NCBI RefSeq assembly: GCF_012070395.1
Contig: NZ_JAAFYS010000001.1
Coordinates: 784,001-848,000 of the forward strand
DNA length: 64,000 nt
Direction: 5' to 3'
Source of the DNA: Pseudoroseicyclus tamaricis
Lineage (GTDB): Bacteria > Pseudomonadota > Alphaproteobacteria > Rhodobacterales > Rhodobacteraceae
Part shown: in pieces, positions 24,190-32,322 of the stretch
Numbering within the stretch: the stretch's first letter is position 1
How the letters are laid out: each line of letters begins with the position of its first letter
The notes under the pieces: generated by a model
Database searches by the model: none
What the model was told of the DNA's origin: nothing
Seen by the model: the letters and a program-made list of their open reading frames with translations, nothing else
Program-made: the position numbers and the translations under genes

Positions 24190-25709
24190 CGGGCCACCTC
24201 CGCGGCCGGCGCCGCTGCCGGCGCATCGCTCGCGGCGATGGCGCGGACGATGGCGTCCGTCTCGATGTCTTCGCCGACGAGTTCGGCGACGTGCTCGCGG
24301 TCGCGCACCACGATGATCCGGTCCGAGGCGGCGACGAGCTCGTCGAGCTCGGAGGAGATGAGCAGGATGGACATGCCGCTCTCCACCACCTCGCCGATCA
24401 GGCGCAGGATCTCGGCATGGGCGCCGACATCAATGCCGCGCGTCGGCTCGTCGAGGATGAGGAAGCGCGGGTTCATCGCCAGCCAGCGGGCGAGGACGAC
24501 CTTCTGCTGGTTGCCGCCGGAGAGCTCGCCGACCGGCTTCTCGGCGCCGGAGGTGCGGATGTCGAGCCGCTCGATGTAGCGCTCCGCCAGCTCGCGCTGC
24601 TCGGCGCGGGGCAGGGGGCGCCACCAGCCGCGGCGGGCCTGCAGGGCGAGGGCAATGTTCTCGCGGACGGAGAGCTCGCCGATGATGCCGTCTGTCTTGC
24701 GATCCTCCGGCGCGTAGCCGAAGCCGGCGGCGATGGCTTCGCGCGGATTGCGCAGGCTGACGGGGCCGTCGTCGTCATGTGCCTTGCCGCTGTCGGGCGG
24801 CGTGCGGCCGAAGAGCATGTCCGCCGTCTCGGTGCGGCCGGAGCCGAGGAGGCCGGCCATACCGATCACTTCCCCGCGGCTGACGGTGAGGTCGAAGGGG
24901 GCGATCTTGCCGCGCCGGCCGGTGCCGTCGAAGGTCAGCACGCTCTGCTGCGCGGTCTTCGTCGCGTGGCGGCGATGCTCCGCCTCCTCCAGCTCGTGGC
25001 CGAGCATGTGGTGGATGAGGTCGAGCCGGCTCACCTCCGCCGTCTCGGCGGTGACGATGTGCTGGCCGTTGCGCAGCACCGTCAGCCGGTCGGTGAGGGA
25101 GAAGACCTGGTCGAGGAAATGGCTCACGAAGATGATGCCGAGCCCCCGCTCGCGCAGGTCGCGCACGACGGAGAAGAGCATCTCCGTCTCGGCGGAATCG
25201 AGGCTGGCGGTCGGCTCGTCGAGGATCAGCACCTTGCCGGAGAGGGCGACCGCCCGCGCGATGGCGACGATCTGCTGCACCGCGACGGAATAGGCGCCGA
25301 GCGACTGGGCGACGTTCACATGGTCCAGCCCGTAGCCGGAGAGCATCTCCTCCGCCTGCGCCCGCATCTTGCGGGTCTGCACGAGGCCGGCGCGCGAGGG
25401 CTGGCGCCCGAAGGTCAGGTTCTCGGCGACCGAGAGGTTCGGCAGCAGGTTCACCTCCTGGTAGACCGTGCCGATGCCGAGCGTCTGCGCGTCATGGGTG
25501 GATTGCGGAGCGACGGGGCGACCGTCGAGCAGGATCTCGCCCGCGTCGCGCTCATAGACGCCGGTCAGGCACTTGATGAGCGTCGACTTTCCGGCGCCGT
25601 TCTCTCCGAGCAGGGCGTGGATCTCCCCCGCCCGCAGATCGAAGCTCACGCCGTCGAGGGCGCGGGTGCCGGGAAAGCTCTTCGTCAGGCCGCGAATGGA
25701 TAGAAGCAT
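24186..25709 (-). CDS. ytfR: galactofuranose/arabinose-type ABC transporter ATP-binding protein YtfR
   Basis: A 507-residue two-domain ABC ATPase beginning MLLSIRGLTKSFPGTRALDGV. Domain 1 has Walker A 'LLGENGAGKSTLIKCLTG', 'SLGAYSVAVQQIVAIARAV' and Walker B 'VLILDEPTASLD'. Domain 2 has 'GMAGLLGSGRTETADMLFG', 'GELSGGNQQKVVLARWLA' and 'FLILDEPTRGIDVGA'. The substitution of the usual LSGG-type signature in domain 1 by 'YSVAVQQ' is normal for this family. It is the energy-coupling subunit for the YtfT/YjfF channel. A stable hairpin separates it from the binding-protein gene. Confidence 0.93.
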   Translation of the reverse strand: MLLSIRGLTKSFPGTRALDGVSFDLRAGEIHALLGENGAGKSTLIKCLTGVYERDAGEILLDGRPVAPQSTHDAQTLGIGTVYQEVNLLPNLSVAENLTFGRQPSRAGLVQTRKMRAQAEEMLSGYGLDHVNVAQSLGAYSVAVQQIVAIARAVALSGKVLILDEPTASLDSAETEMLFSVVRDLRERGLGIIFVSHFLDQVFSLTDRLTVLRNGQHIVTAETAEVSRLDLIHHMLGHELEEAEHRRHATKTAQQSVLTFDGTGRRGKIAPFDLTVSRGEVIGMAGLLGSGRTETADMLFGRTPPDSGKAHDDDGPVSLRNPREAIAAGFGYAPEDRKTDGIIGELSVRENIALALQARRGWWRPLPRAEQRELAERYIERLDIRTSGAEKPVGELSGGNQQKVVLARWLAMNPRFLILDEPTRGIDVGAHAEILRLIGEVVESGMSILLISSELDELVAASDRIIVVRDREHVAELVGEDIETDAIVRAIAASDAPAAAPAAEVAR

Positions 25710-25736
25710 GGGGCAGGCTCTCGCGTGAGGACAGGG

Positions 25737-25763
25737 GGGGGCGCGGAATGATCCCGCGCCCCC
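25737..25763 (-). terminator. intercistronic hairpin between binding-protein and ATPase genes
   Basis: A perfect 10-base-pair stem, GGGGGCGCGG / CCGCGCCCCC, with a 7-base loop lies between the ytfQ stop and the ytfR start. There is no U-tract, so it is more likely a transcript-stabilising or attenuating structure that lets the binding protein exceed the membrane subunits than a full terminator. A similar hairpin lies at 45968-45996 after another binding-protein gene. Confidence 0.7.
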
Positions 25764-25777
25764 ACCCCTTGTCCTGA

Positions 25778-26728
25778 TCAGTAGCCGAGGTCCTTGCGGC
25801 GCTCGTACTCGCCCATCGGGTCATCCTCGGGCGTGTAGAGCTGGCTGTCCGTCTGGATGAACTTCTCCGGCATCGTGCCGTCGGCCATGTAGGCTTCCAG
25901 CGCGTCGAAGGCCGGGCCGGCCATGTTCGGCGTCAACTCGACGGTGGCGTTGGCATCGCCCTCGGACATGGCGAGGAAGATGTCCGGCACCGCGTCGATG
26001 GAGACGATGAGGATGTCCTCGCCCGGGTTGAGGCCGGCCTCGTTGATCGCCTGGATCGCGCCCAGCGCCATGTCGTCGTTATGGGCGTAGAGCGCGCAGA
26101 TGTCGGCGCCGCCGCCTTCGGCCTGCAGGAAGCTCTCCATCACTTCCTTGCCGCCGGAGCGGGTGAAGTCACCCGTCTGGGAGCGCACGATCTCGATGTT
26201 GTCCGCGCCCTCGATGGCGTTGCGGAAGCCCGTTGCCCGGTCGATGGCGGGCGACGAGCCGGTGGTGCCCTGAAGCTCGACCACGCGGCACTCTTCGCCG
26301 CCCACTTCATCAACCAGCCACTGGCCGGCCACTTCGCCCTCGTGGACGAGGTCGGAGCCGACGGCGGTGAGGTAGAGCGAGGGGTCGCTGTCGACCATGC
26401 GGTCGAGCAGGATCACGGGGATCTCGGCCTCGGCGGCCTCTTCCAGCACGCTGTCCCAGCCGGTGGCGACGACGGGCGCGACGAAGATCGCATCCACGCC
26501 CTGCGCGACGAAGGAGCGGATGGCGGCGATCTGGTTCTCCTGGCGCTGCTGCGCGTCGGAGAAGCGCAGATCGATCCCGCGGGCCTCCGCTTCCTGCTGG
26601 GTGACGGTGGTCTCGGCGGCGCGCCATCCGGATTCAGAGCCGATCTGCGAAAAGCCGACAGTCTGGGCAGAGGCTGCCGTGCCCAGCGCCGCGAATGCGA
26701 CGCCGGCCATAAGTGCCTTGGCGGTCAT
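25778..26728 (-). CDS. ytfQ: galactofuranose/arabinose-type ABC transporter substrate-binding protein YtfQ
   Basis: A 316-residue periplasmic binding protein with Sec signal MTAKALMAGVAFAALGTAASA. Against E. coli YtfQ as remembered, the match is strong along the full length: 'QTVGFSQIGSESGWRAAETTV', 'RQENQIAAIRSFVAQGVDAIF', 'APVVATGWDSVLEEA', 'VVELQGTTGSSPAIDRATGF', 'RSQTGDFTRSGGKEVMESFL', 'ALYAHNDDMALGAIQAI' and 'ATVELTPNMAGPAFDALEAY'. YtfQ binds galactofuranose, with related proteins binding arabinofuranose. Being first in its operon and divergent from arabinose-oxidising enzymes points to L-arabinose or galactose as the natural load. Confidence 0.94.
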   Translation of the reverse strand: MTAKALMAGVAFAALGTAASAQTVGFSQIGSESGWRAAETTVTQQEAEARGIDLRFSDAQQRQENQIAAIRSFVAQGVDAIFVAPVVATGWDSVLEEAAEAEIPVILLDRMVDSDPSLYLTAVGSDLVHEGEVAGQWLVDEVGGEECRVVELQGTTGSSPAIDRATGFRNAIEGADNIEIVRSQTGDFTRSGGKEVMESFLQAEGGGADICALYAHNDDMALGAIQAINEAGLNPGEDILIVSIDAVPDIFLAMSEGDANATVELTPNMAGPAFDALEAYMADGTMPEKFIQTDSQLYTPEDDPMGEYERRKDLGY

Positions 26729-26946
26729 ATGTTCCTCCCTGGAATCATTCGCTCCGAAGAGCTATTGCTAAAAAGTCATATAGTAGTATTTTTGGCAAGC
26801 CTTTTATGAAGACACGCCCCGCGGCCCGGAGGAAAGTACTTGTATATCAATGAGAATCCCCGATCCTTGGCGGGTGGGGCCCAAAGGCCGAAGGCCGCGG
26901 AAACCGCGATGAAACCCCTGATGAAACCCCTGCGGAGGACCCGGTC
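26729..26946. promoter_or_regulatory. divergent control region of the arabinose-type transporter and enzyme operons
   Basis: This 218-base gap separates the oppositely transcribed ytfQ and sugar-acid dehydratase genes and is the AT-richest part of the neighbourhood (26760-26812). On the plus strand TTGCTA (26765) and TATTTT (26787) with a 16-base spacer could be a promoter. TTGTATATCAA (26840-26850) is a partly dyad-symmetric candidate regulator half-site pair. The ribosome-binding GGAGGA and AGGGAGGAA sequences near each gene are clear. Promoter and operator assignments are tentative. Confidence 0.45.
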
Positions 26947-28689
26947 ATGACCTTCACGCCCGCCCCCTGGCCCCGGCACCTGCGCTCGTCCGAATGGTAC
27001 TCCGGCACCGGCCGGGACACGATCTATCACCGCGGCTGGCTGAAGAATCAGGGCTATCCGCATGACCTGTTCGACGGCCGCCCGGTCATCGGCATCCTCA
27101 ACACCTGGTCGGACCTGACGCCCTGCAACGGCCACCTGCGCGAGCTGGCCGAGAAGGTGAAGGCCGGCGTCTGGGAGGCAGGGGGCTTCCCCGTCGAGGT
27201 GCCCGTCTTCAGCGCCTCGGAGAACACCTATCGCCCGACGGCGATGATGTTCCGCAACCTCGCCGCCATGGCGGTGGAGGAAACCATCAGGGGCCAGCCC
27301 ATCGACGGCGTCGTGCTGATGGTCGGCTGCGACAAGACGACGCCGAGCCTGATGATGGGCGCCGCCTCCTGCGACCTGCCGTCCATCGTCATCTCCGGCG
27401 GGCCGATGCTGAACGGCTGGTTCCGCGGCAAGCGCGTCGGCTCCGGCACGGCGCTCTGGCAGATGAGCGAGGCGATCAAGGCCGGCGAGATGAGCGAGGC
27501 CGATTTCCTCGAGGCGGAGCAGGCGATGAGCCGCTCGACCGGCACCTGCAATACGATGGGCACCGCCTCCACCATGGCCAGCATGGCCGAGGCGCTGGGC
27601 ATGGCGCTCTCCGGCAACGCCGCCATTCCGGCGGTCGATTCCCGCCGCCGCGTCATGGCGCAGCTGACGGGCCGGCGCATCGTGCAGATGGTGAAAGACG
27701 ACCTGAAGCCCTCCGACGTGCTGACGCGGCAGGCCTTCGAGAACGCCGTGCGCACCAATGCCGCCATCGGCGGCTCCACCAACGCTGTCATCCACCTCCT
27801 CGCCCTCGCGGGCCGCGTCGGCATCGACCTGACGCTGGAGGATTGGGACAGGCTGGGCCGCGACGTGCCCACGATCGTCAACCTCATGCCCTCCGGCGAG
27901 TACCTGATGGAGGAGTTCTTCTATGCCGGCGGCCTGCCGGCGGTGCTGCGCCGCCTCGGCGAGGCGGGGCTCCTCCACCGCGAGGCGCTGACGGTCTCCG
28001 GCGGGCCGGTCTGGGACGAGGTCTCGGGCGCCGAGTGCATCGGCGACGAGGTGATCCTGCCGGCCGAGAAGGCGCTGACGGCCTCGGGCGGCATCGCGGT
28101 GCTCAAGGGCAACCTCGCGCCGCAGGGCGCCGTGCTGAAGCCCTCCGCCGCCAGCCCGCACCTCTTGGTGCACCGGGGCAGGGCGGTCGTCTTCGAGGAT
28201 ATCGACGATTACAAGGCGAAGATCACCGACGAGGCGCTCGACATCGACGAGACCTGCGTGATGGTGCTCAAGAACTGCGGGCCGAAGGGCTACCCGGGCA
28301 TGGCGGAGGTGGGCAACATGGGCCTGCCGCCCAAGGTGCTGCGCAAGGGGATCACCGACATGGTGCGCATCTCTGATGCCCGCATGTCCGGCACGGCCTA
28401 CGGCACCGTCATCCTCCACGCCGCGCCCGAGGCGGCGGCCGGCGGGCCGCTCGCCGTGGTGCGGACGGGCGACATGATCGAGGTCGACGTGCCGAACCGG
28501 CGCCTGCATCTCGACATCGCCGACGAGGAGCTCTCCCGCCGTCTCGCCGCGTGGCAGGCGCCGGCGACGGCCGTCTCCGGCGGCTACGCGCAGCTCCACC
28601 ATCGCCACGTGATGGGGGCGGACACGGGCGCCGACCTCGACTTCCTCGTTGGGTGCCGCGGAGCGCCTGTGGGGAGGGACTCGCATTGA
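26947..28689 (+). CDS. IlvD/Edd-family sugar-acid dehydratase, L-arabinonate dehydratase-like
   Basis: A 580-residue iron-sulfur dehydratase of the IlvD/Edd family, close in length and motifs to pentonate dehydratases. The three cluster cysteines are present: Cys60 in 'WSDLTPCNGHLREL', Cys128 in 'MVGCDKTTPSLMMGAASCD' and Cys201 in 'STGTCNTMGTASTM'. The C terminus has 'NCGPKGYPGMAEVGNMGLPP' and 'RISDARMSGTAYGTVILH'. It should convert L-arabinonate to 2-keto-3-deoxy-L-arabinonate in the cytoplasm, step 3 of the oxidative arabinose route. It heads a four-gene operon with the other route enzymes and starts behind GGAGGACCCGG. Activity on D-fuconate or galactonate is also possible. Confidence 0.88.
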   Translation: MTFTPAPWPRHLRSSEWYSGTGRDTIYHRGWLKNQGYPHDLFDGRPVIGILNTWSDLTPCNGHLRELAEKVKAGVWEAGGFPVEVPVFSASENTYRPTAMMFRNLAAMAVEETIRGQPIDGVVLMVGCDKTTPSLMMGAASCDLPSIVISGGPMLNGWFRGKRVGSGTALWQMSEAIKAGEMSEADFLEAEQAMSRSTGTCNTMGTASTMASMAEALGMALSGNAAIPAVDSRRRVMAQLTGRRIVQMVKDDLKPSDVLTRQAFENAVRTNAAIGGSTNAVIHLLALAGRVGIDLTLEDWDRLGRDVPTIVNLMPSGEYLMEEFFYAGGLPAVLRRLGEAGLLHREALTVSGGPVWDEVSGAECIGDEVILPAEKALTASGGIAVLKGNLAPQGAVLKPSAASPHLLVHRGRAVVFEDIDDYKAKITDEALDIDETCVMVLKNCGPKGYPGMAEVGNMGLPPKVLRKGITDMVRISDARMSGTAYGTVILHAAPEAAAGGPLAVVRTGDMIEVDVPNRRLHLDIADEELSRRLAAWQAPATAVSGGYAQLHHRHVMGADTGADLDFLVGCRGAPVGRDSH

Positions 28690-28718
28690 GCGGGACTTGC
28701 GGTTGTGAGTCCGGGTGG

Positions 28719-28790
28719 AGGGGGGCTGTCTGCCCCCCGCTGCCTGCGGCAGCCCCCCCGAGGATTTTGTCGGACCAAAGACAGGGGCGC
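28719..28790. repeat. dispersed GGGGGCTGTCTGCCCCC / CCCCGAGG-ATTTT intergenic repeat, copy 1
   Basis: The gap between the dehydratase and the sugar dehydrogenase genes holds GGGGGCTGTCTGCCCCCC, which folds as a hairpin, then CCCCCCCGAGGATTTTG. The same two-part pattern recurs at 52273-52376 and, on the other strand, at 62408-62447. Such elements are common between genes in Rhodobacteraceae. Here it lies inside an apparent operon and might attenuate downstream transcription. Confidence 0.65.
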
Positions 28791-28837
28791 CGGGGCGCGG
28801 GCTCGGGTGAGGAGAGACCGGGAAAGGGAGGAGGCGC

Positions 28838-29758
28838 ATGAGCCAGAAGGTGGGCCTCGTGGGGATCGGCAAGATCGCCCGCGACCAGCATATCCCGGCC
28901 ATTGCCGGCAGCGAGGAGTTCGAGCTGGCGGCGACGGCCAGCCGCAACGCGGGCGTCGATGGCGTGGCCGGCTACGGCTCCCTCGCCGAGCTGCTGGAGG
29001 CGGAGCCGGACGTCGGCTGCATCTCGCTCTGCACCCCGCCGCAGGTGCGCTACGCCGATGCCCGCGCGGCGCTGGAGGCGGGACGCCACGTGATGCTGGA
29101 GAAGCCTCCGGGCGCGACGCTCAGCGAGGTGCATGACCTTCAGGCGCTCGCGGCCCACAAGGGCGTGACGCTCTTCGCCAGCTGGCATTCGCGGATGGCG
29201 GCGGCCGTGCTGCCCGCCCGCGCCTGGCTGTCGCAGCGCGACGTCACCGCCATCCGCGTCAGCTGGCGCGAGGATGTGCGCCAGTGGCATCCGGGGCAGG
29301 ACTGGGTGTGGCAGGCCGGCGGGCTCGGCGTGTTCGATCCCGGGATCAACGCGCTCTCGGTGCTCACCGCCATTATGCCGCGCGCCATCCACCTCGCCGA
29401 GGCGACGCTGGACTTCCCCGAGAACCGCGACACCCCCGTTGCCGCCGATCTCACCTTCCGCGACCCGCTGGGCGCGGAGGTCACCGCCCGCTTCGACTGG
29501 CTCCACGAGGGGCCGCCGGAATGGGACATTCACATCGAGGCGGGCGAGAGCGCGCTCCTCTCGCACGGCGGGGCGCGGTTCTCCGTCGCCGGCGAGGAGA
29601 TCGCCGGCGGGGAGGACAGGGAGTATCCCGGTCTCTACGCGCGCTTCGCGGAGCTCATCGCGGCGGGCGAGAGCGAGGTCGACCTGTCGCCGCTCACCCA
29701 TGTCGCCGATGCCTTCACGCTCGGCCAGCGGCGCAGAGCCGCCCCCTTTCACTGGTAA
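28838..29758 (+). CDS. Gfo/Idh/MocA-family L-arabinose / D-galactose 1-dehydrogenase
   Basis: A 306-residue NAD(P)-dependent dehydrogenase starting after GGGAGGAGGCGC. It opens with the Rossmann motif 'VGLVGIGKIARDQHIPAIAG', then 'CISLCTPPQVRYADARAALE' and 'GRHVMLEKPPGATLSEV' (catalytic EKP Lys), 'FASWHSRMAAAVLPAR', 'WHPGQDWVWQAGGLGVFDPG'. These match L-arabinose 1-dehydrogenase of Azospirillum brasilense as I remember it, and related D-galactose 1-dehydrogenases. It oxidises the sugar to its lactone, step 1 of the route whose later enzymes flank it. Which sugar is preferred cannot be decided from sequence. Confidence 0.88.
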   Translation: MSQKVGLVGIGKIARDQHIPAIAGSEEFELAATASRNAGVDGVAGYGSLAELLEAEPDVGCISLCTPPQVRYADARAALEAGRHVMLEKPPGATLSEVHDLQALAAHKGVTLFASWHSRMAAAVLPARAWLSQRDVTAIRVSWREDVRQWHPGQDWVWQAGGLGVFDPGINALSVLTAIMPRAIHLAEATLDFPENRDTPVAADLTFRDPLGAEVTARFDWLHEGPPEWDIHIEAGESALLSHGGARFSVAGEEIAGGEDREYPGLYARFAELIAAGESEVDLSPLTHVADAFTLGQRRRAAPFHW

Positions 29759-29770
29759 GATGAGGCCCCA

Positions 29771-30694
29771 ATGGACCTGACACAGCCCCTGACCGGCATC
29801 CTGCCCGTCGCGCCGACGCCCTTTCTCGACGACGGCAGCCTCGATGAGCCGGGCATGCGCAACGTGCTCGACTGCCTGATCGACCAGGGCTCGGATGCCA
29901 TCTGCATCCTCGCCAACTACTCCGAGCAGTTCGTCCTCTCCGACGAGGAGCGCGCCCGCCTCGCCCGGCTGTCGCTGGAGCATGTGGCCGGCCGGGTGCC
30001 GGTGATCGTGACCATCAGCCACTTCTCCACTGCCATCGCCGCCGCCCGCGCGGCGGAGGCCGAGGCGATGGGTGCCGCGATGGTCATGATGATGCCGCCC
30101 TACCACGGCGCCACCCTGCGCGCGGCGGAGGAGGATCTCTTCGACCACTTCGCGCGCGTGAGCGACGCCGTCTCCATCCCCATCATGGTGCAGGATGCCC
30201 CGCTCTCAGGCGTGGCGCTCTCGGTGCCGCTGCTGGCGCGGATGGCGCGGGAGATCGAGCATGTCAGCTACTTCAAGATCGAGACGCCCTTCGCCGCCGA
30301 CAAGCTCGCCGCCTTGCGAAAAGCAGGCGGCGACGATATCGTCGGCCCCTTCGATGGCGAGGAGGCGGTGACGCTGCTGGCCGATCTCGATGCCGGCTGC
30401 ACGGGCACGATGACCTCCGGCCTGCTGCCGGAGCATATCCGCCCCATCGTCATGGCCCACCGGGCCGGCGAGGCGGAGGAGGCGCTCCGCCTGTGGACGC
30501 GGGCCCTGCCGCTCATCAACCACGAGAACCGCCAGTGCGGGCTGCGCGCCTGCAAGACGGTCTACGCCGCCGGCGGTGTCATCCGCTCCGACCATGTGCG
30601 CCATCCGCAGGCGCCGCTGCCGGAGCGCACGAAGGCGCGGCTTCTCGCGCTTGCCGCCGATCTCGACCTCATCGCCCTGCGCTGGGGCAAGTAG
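29771..30694 (+). CDS. DapA-superfamily L-2-keto-3-deoxyarabonate dehydratase
   Basis: A 307-residue TIM-barrel protein of the dihydrodipicolinate synthase superfamily. Landmarks are 'GILPVAPTPFLDDGSLDE', 'GSDAICILANYSEQFVLSDEE', 'VPVIVTISHFSTAIAAARA', 'MMMPPYHGATLRAAEEDLF' (catalytic Tyr region) and 'HVSYFKIETPFAADKL', with the Schiff-base Lys in FKIET. These features fit the L-KDA dehydratase (Azospirillum AraD type), which gives 2-oxoglutarate semialdehyde. It lies 12 bases after the sugar dehydrogenase gene and 20 bases before the semialdehyde dehydrogenase, so the four enzymes are one operon. Confidence in the specific reaction is good because of the gene set. Confidence 0.88.
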   Translation: MDLTQPLTGILPVAPTPFLDDGSLDEPGMRNVLDCLIDQGSDAICILANYSEQFVLSDEERARLARLSLEHVAGRVPVIVTISHFSTAIAAARAAEAEAMGAAMVMMMPPYHGATLRAAEEDLFDHFARVSDAVSIPIMVQDAPLSGVALSVPLLARMAREIEHVSYFKIETPFAADKLAALRKAGGDDIVGPFDGEEAVTLLADLDAGCTGTMTSGLLPEHIRPIVMAHRAGEAEEALRLWTRALPLINHENRQCGLRACKTVYAAGGVIRSDHVRHPQAPLPERTKARLLALAADLDLIALRWGK

Positions 30695-30714
30695 AACAGC
30701 AAAGGACAGCAGAC

Positions 30715-32229
30715 ATGACATATTCTCCCCACGGCCATCACCTGATCGCCGGCGAGCGCGTCGGCTCGGACGAGCACTTCTCCTCCCAGCCCGCCTCCGG
30801 CGAGGCGCACCAGTTCAGCACCGGCACGGTGGAGCTGGTGGACCGCGCGGCGAAGGCCGCCGAGGCCGCCTTCTCCAGCTATGCCGCCACCACCCGTGCC
30901 CAGCGGGCGAAGCTGCTGCGCCGCATTGCCGACGAGATCGAGGCACGGGGCGAGGACATCACCGCGATCGGCACCAGCGAGACCGGCCTGCCGGCCGCCC
31001 GGCTCGAGGGGGAGCGGGGGCGCACCACGGGCCAGCTGCGCCTGTTCGCCGATCACATCGAGGACGGCGCCTATCTCGACCGTCGCCACGACACCGCGCT
31101 GCCGGATCGCAAGCCGCTGCCCCGGCCCGACCTGCGCACGATCCAGCGGCCCATCGGCCCCGTTGCCGTCTTCGGCGCCTCCAACTTCCCGCTCGCCTTC
31201 TCCACCGCCGGCGGTGACACCGCCGCGGCGCTGGCGGCCGGCTGCCCGGTCGTCGTGAAGGGCCACGGCGCCCACCCCGGCACGGGGGAGATCGTGGCCG
31301 ACGCCGTCGTCGCCGCGATCCGCGCCGAGGGGCTCGACCCGGGCATCTTCTCGCTCGTGCAGGGCGGCACGCGGAAGGTCGGCGAGGCGCTGGTGCAGCA
31401 CCCGCTGATCAAGGCCGTCGGCTTCACCGGCTCGCTCACCGGCGGGCGGGCGCTCTACAACCTCTGCGCCGCGCGGCCCGAGCCGATCCCCTTCTTCGGG
31501 GAGCTGGGCTCGGTCAATCCGATGTTCGTCCTGCCCGAGGCCGCCAAGGCGCGCGGCGAGGAGATCGGCAAGGGCTGGGCCGCCTCGCTCACCATGGGGG
31601 CCGGCCAGTTCTGCACCAACCCCGGCATCGCCGTGGTGGAGCGGGGCCCGGCGGGGGACGCCTTCGTCGGCGCCGCCAAGGCCGCGCTGGAGGAGACGGG
31701 CCCGCAGGTGATGCTGACCGAAGGCATCGCGAAGGCCTACAGCGAGGGCAAGGAGCGCTTCGAGAGCCGCAATTCCGTGCGCCCGGTCTTCACCACCCCG
31801 CAGGAGGGGCGCACCGCCACGCCGAACCTCTACGAGACGGACGCCTCCGTCTACCTGCAGGATCACGCGCTGGGCGAGGAGGTCTTCGGGCCGCTCGGCC
31901 TCGTCATCCGCACCGAGAGCGCCGATGACATGGCGCGCCTCGCCGAGGGGCTCGAAGGGCAGCTGACGACGACGCTGCACCTCGACGCCGGCGATAGCGA
32001 GGTCGCGGGCAAGCTGCTGCCGATCCTCGAGCGGAAGGCCGGGCGCATCCTCGCCAACGGCTTCCCGACGGGCGTGGAGGTGGCCGACGCCATGGTGCAC
32101 GGCGGGCCATACCCGGCCTCGACCAACTTCGGCGCGACGTCGGTGGGCACCCTCTCCATCCGCCGCTTCCTGCGCCCGGTCTGCTACCAGAACATCCCCG
32201 AAGCGCTGCTGCCCGACGACTTGAAGTGA
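30715..32229 (+). CDS. 2-oxoglutarate semialdehyde dehydrogenase
   Basis: A 504-residue aldehyde dehydrogenase of the KGSADH class, starting at the ATG at 30715 (MTYSPHGHHLIAGERVGSD) behind AAAGGACAGC. It has 'PVAVFGASNFPLAFSTAGGD', 'GCPVVVKGHGAHPGTGEI', 'AVGFTGSLTGGRALYNL', the Glu of 'PFFGELGSVNPMFVLPEA' and catalytic Cys300 in 'TMGAGQFCTNPGIAVVE'. The class oxidises 2-oxoglutarate semialdehyde to 2-oxoglutarate, the last step of oxidative pentose and related sugar-acid pathways. It is the last gene of the operon and is followed by a strong hairpin. Confidence 0.9.
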   Translation: MTYSPHGHHLIAGERVGSDEHFSSQPASGEAHQFSTGTVELVDRAAKAAEAAFSSYAATTRAQRAKLLRRIADEIEARGEDITAIGTSETGLPAARLEGERGRTTGQLRLFADHIEDGAYLDRRHDTALPDRKPLPRPDLRTIQRPIGPVAVFGASNFPLAFSTAGGDTAAALAAGCPVVVKGHGAHPGTGEIVADAVVAAIRAEGLDPGIFSLVQGGTRKVGEALVQHPLIKAVGFTGSLTGGRALYNLCAARPEPIPFFGELGSVNPMFVLPEAAKARGEEIGKGWAASLTMGAGQFCTNPGIAVVERGPAGDAFVGAAKAALEETGPQVMLTEGIAKAYSEGKERFESRNSVRPVFTTPQEGRTATPNLYETDASVYLQDHALGEEVFGPLGLVIRTESADDMARLAEGLEGQLTTTLHLDAGDSEVAGKLLPILERKAGRILANGFPTGVEVADAMVHGGPYPASTNFGATSVGTLSIRRFLRPVCYQNIPEALLPDDLK

Positions 32230-32260
32230 TCCAAAGGCCCGCGGGCCGCTGACCAACGCA

Positions 32261-32292
32261 GAACGCCCGGCGCAACCAAGCGCCGGGCGTTC
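32261..32292. terminator. bidirectional hairpin terminator between convergent operons
   Basis: A perfect 13-base-pair stem GAACGCCCGGCGC / GCGCCGGGCGTTC with loop AACCAA sits between the stops of the semialdehyde dehydrogenase (plus) and the NMT1-type binding protein (minus). No long U-tract is present, but position and stability support termination from both sides. Confidence 0.85.
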
Positions 32293-32322
32293 CTGTGTCT
32301 CGGGGGGGGGGCGCCGCCGCGA

